This document shows, in pieces, positions 62,937 through 64,000 of a stretch of DNA of 64,000 bases. Every line of letters begins with the position of its first letter. Within the stretch, counting starts at the first letter, position 1. The stretch is from Entrophospora sp. SA101. Lineage: Eukaryota > Glomeromycota > Glomeromycetes > Entrophosporales > Entrophosporaceae. The stretch lies in contig CAUDNR010004378.1 of NCBI GenBank assembly GCA_958430865.1, positions 31,776 through 95,775 of the forward strand. The letters run 5' to 3'. The notes under the pieces are model-generated. The model was not told the origin of the DNA. It saw nothing but the letters and a program-made list of their open reading frames with translations, and searched no databases. The translations under genes were made by a program, and so were the position numbers.

Positions 62937-64000
62937 ATGGAAAATATGTCTAATGGTAATAACGAAAATATCGTAGAGAATGTGATGGAGAGTACAATTG
63001 TTGAAACTGAGGAGCATCCATTCACATTGAAGATAAAAATACCAAATCTTGTTGACAAGTCTCAAGTTTTTGTAAGCCCGTGCAAAGCATTTGATTTTCA
63101 ATTAATCAACAATCTATTAATATTATTTCTATTAAAACTTATAATTATAAATCAATTATTTTAATTCTTATTAATTGATTGATCGATTAATTAATAAATG
63201 ATTTAGGCAACTGCAAGTGAACTTGTGCAGGAAGTTAGACAATGGTTAATTGATTCACCAGAAACTTCTAATTATACATGCTTTTCTCTATATTGGGACG
63301 GTAAAAAACTTGACGATTACAAAGAGCTTCAAGATGAAGGGATTACTCAAGATGCTGATCTGGAATTAGTGGAAGGTTTACTTTATTTTATTTTATCTTG
63401 CATTTTGATCTGAAATGATAATCTATGAAGCTAATTAAAAAAAATTAAATTTATTTTAACAGAGCCTTATACAGAACGAGAAGCTCGCATTCACATTATG
63501 CATGTTAGAGAATTACTTTCGGGACCATTCAAACAATCTTCTTCTTATGTTGGAATTGATCCTGGCTTATCATTTTTCACTGCTGTCACTGGATCCAATG
63601 GTAAACGAACTAAATATTTGTATTTGTATTTGTATATATTTGTATTTATATATATATTAATCAATAGTTTAAATAAATCATCAGATAATCAACAAATTAT
63701 TCAGCAGCCTCAACAAAACGGGAAAGCTAAAGAAGACGAATCAAATGTTCTTAAACCATTAGAAACTCCATTTTCTGATTACGATTTTTCTGCTCCTTCT
63801 TTATCAAAATATGTACCTGAAAAATTTTCAAGATGTAGTATTAAATGTTTAGAATCTATTCATCTTTCTGGTTGGAATCCTGTGCCATTTGAACGTCGTA
63901 AAAAAGGTATATTGTAGTCTCATTTTTAGATTTTATTTATTTAATATTTATTACAAGATCATTATTATCTTTAAATAAATATATATATATATATATATAT
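62937..64000 (+). CDS. CLU1: CLU1/TIF31, copy 3, first four exons only
   Basis: Exons 62937-63071, 63207-63375, 63463-63600 and 63685-63906 are identical to copy 2 and encode the acidic leader, the ubiquitin-like N-terminal region and the Gln/Asp-rich linker to RRKKG. The window ends in the following intron. Whether this copy is complete cannot be judged. Confidence 0.93.

Larger units (their letters stand above)
56006..64000 (+). repeat. Third copy of the duplicated cassette (direct to arm 2), cut by window end
   Basis: Matches 27476-35470 at a constant offset of 28530, with all long ORFs identical. The match to arm 1 extends 42 bp further left, to 55964. The window ends in the TA run of CLU1 intron 4, so the copy's full length is unknown. 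Confidence 0.95.

Overview
The window looks like nuclear DNA of an arbuscular mycorrhizal fungus (Glomeromycotina, Rhizophagus-like). The sequence is very AT-rich and its genes are broken by many short GT-AG introns. It carries several tyrosine-kinase-like (TKL) kinases with HGDLHSGN or HCDLHSGN catalytic loops behind a small Cys-rich ribbon, a style massively expanded in these fungi. It also has many degenerate hAT-type elements. The taxonomic call is inference from style; no marker gene such as rDNA is present.

The dominant feature is a segmental duplication. About 14.3 kb (3613-17886) is repeated in inverted orientation at 27476-41749; every homologous position pair sums to 45362, so there is no net indel. 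The first 8.0 kb of that second copy is repeated again, in direct orientation, from 56006 to the window end (offset 28530). The cassette holds an intact-looking TKL kinase (kinase B), a stranded kinase 3' end, an acidic membrane protein of unknown function, a frameshifted gene relic, the complete 18-exon CLU1/TIF31 gene (mitochondrial clustering / eIF3-associated), and a second TKL kinase (kinase A) that lacks a start codon. At the kinase A end, perfect identity gives way abruptly to an older, diverged homology (2547-3612 with 41750-43085).

The spacer between the arms (17887-27475) is a mosaic. It holds a frameshifted family gene cut by an N gap, a 2 x 80 bp foldback, a kinase fragment fused to a 3'-truncated SRP72 gene, an intact ATG12 gene, a 119-bp MITE, a chimeric hAT element, and a copy of the last two exons of RPC1 welded to the arm.

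The single-copy block 43086-55963 carries a short inverted-repeat array enclosing a zinc-ribbon ORF, a second hAT copy with an 8-bp target-site duplication (7/8 match), the complete RNA polymerase III largest subunit gene (RPC1), NAA38/LSMD1 only 60 bp away on the other strand, SRP19, a broken hAT transposase and a second 119-bp MITE with a perfect 8-bp target-site duplication.

The genes are housekeeping genes of unrelated pathways (translation and mitochondria, Pol III transcription, NatC acetylation, SRP targeting, autophagy), not an operon-like system. What is unusual is the architecture: a near-identical long inverted duplication whose edges fall in a hairpin-forming repeat, in diverged kinase paralogs and in a hAT element. 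This points to template switching or break-induced replication, or to mis-assembly, since two 10-N gaps lie in the region.
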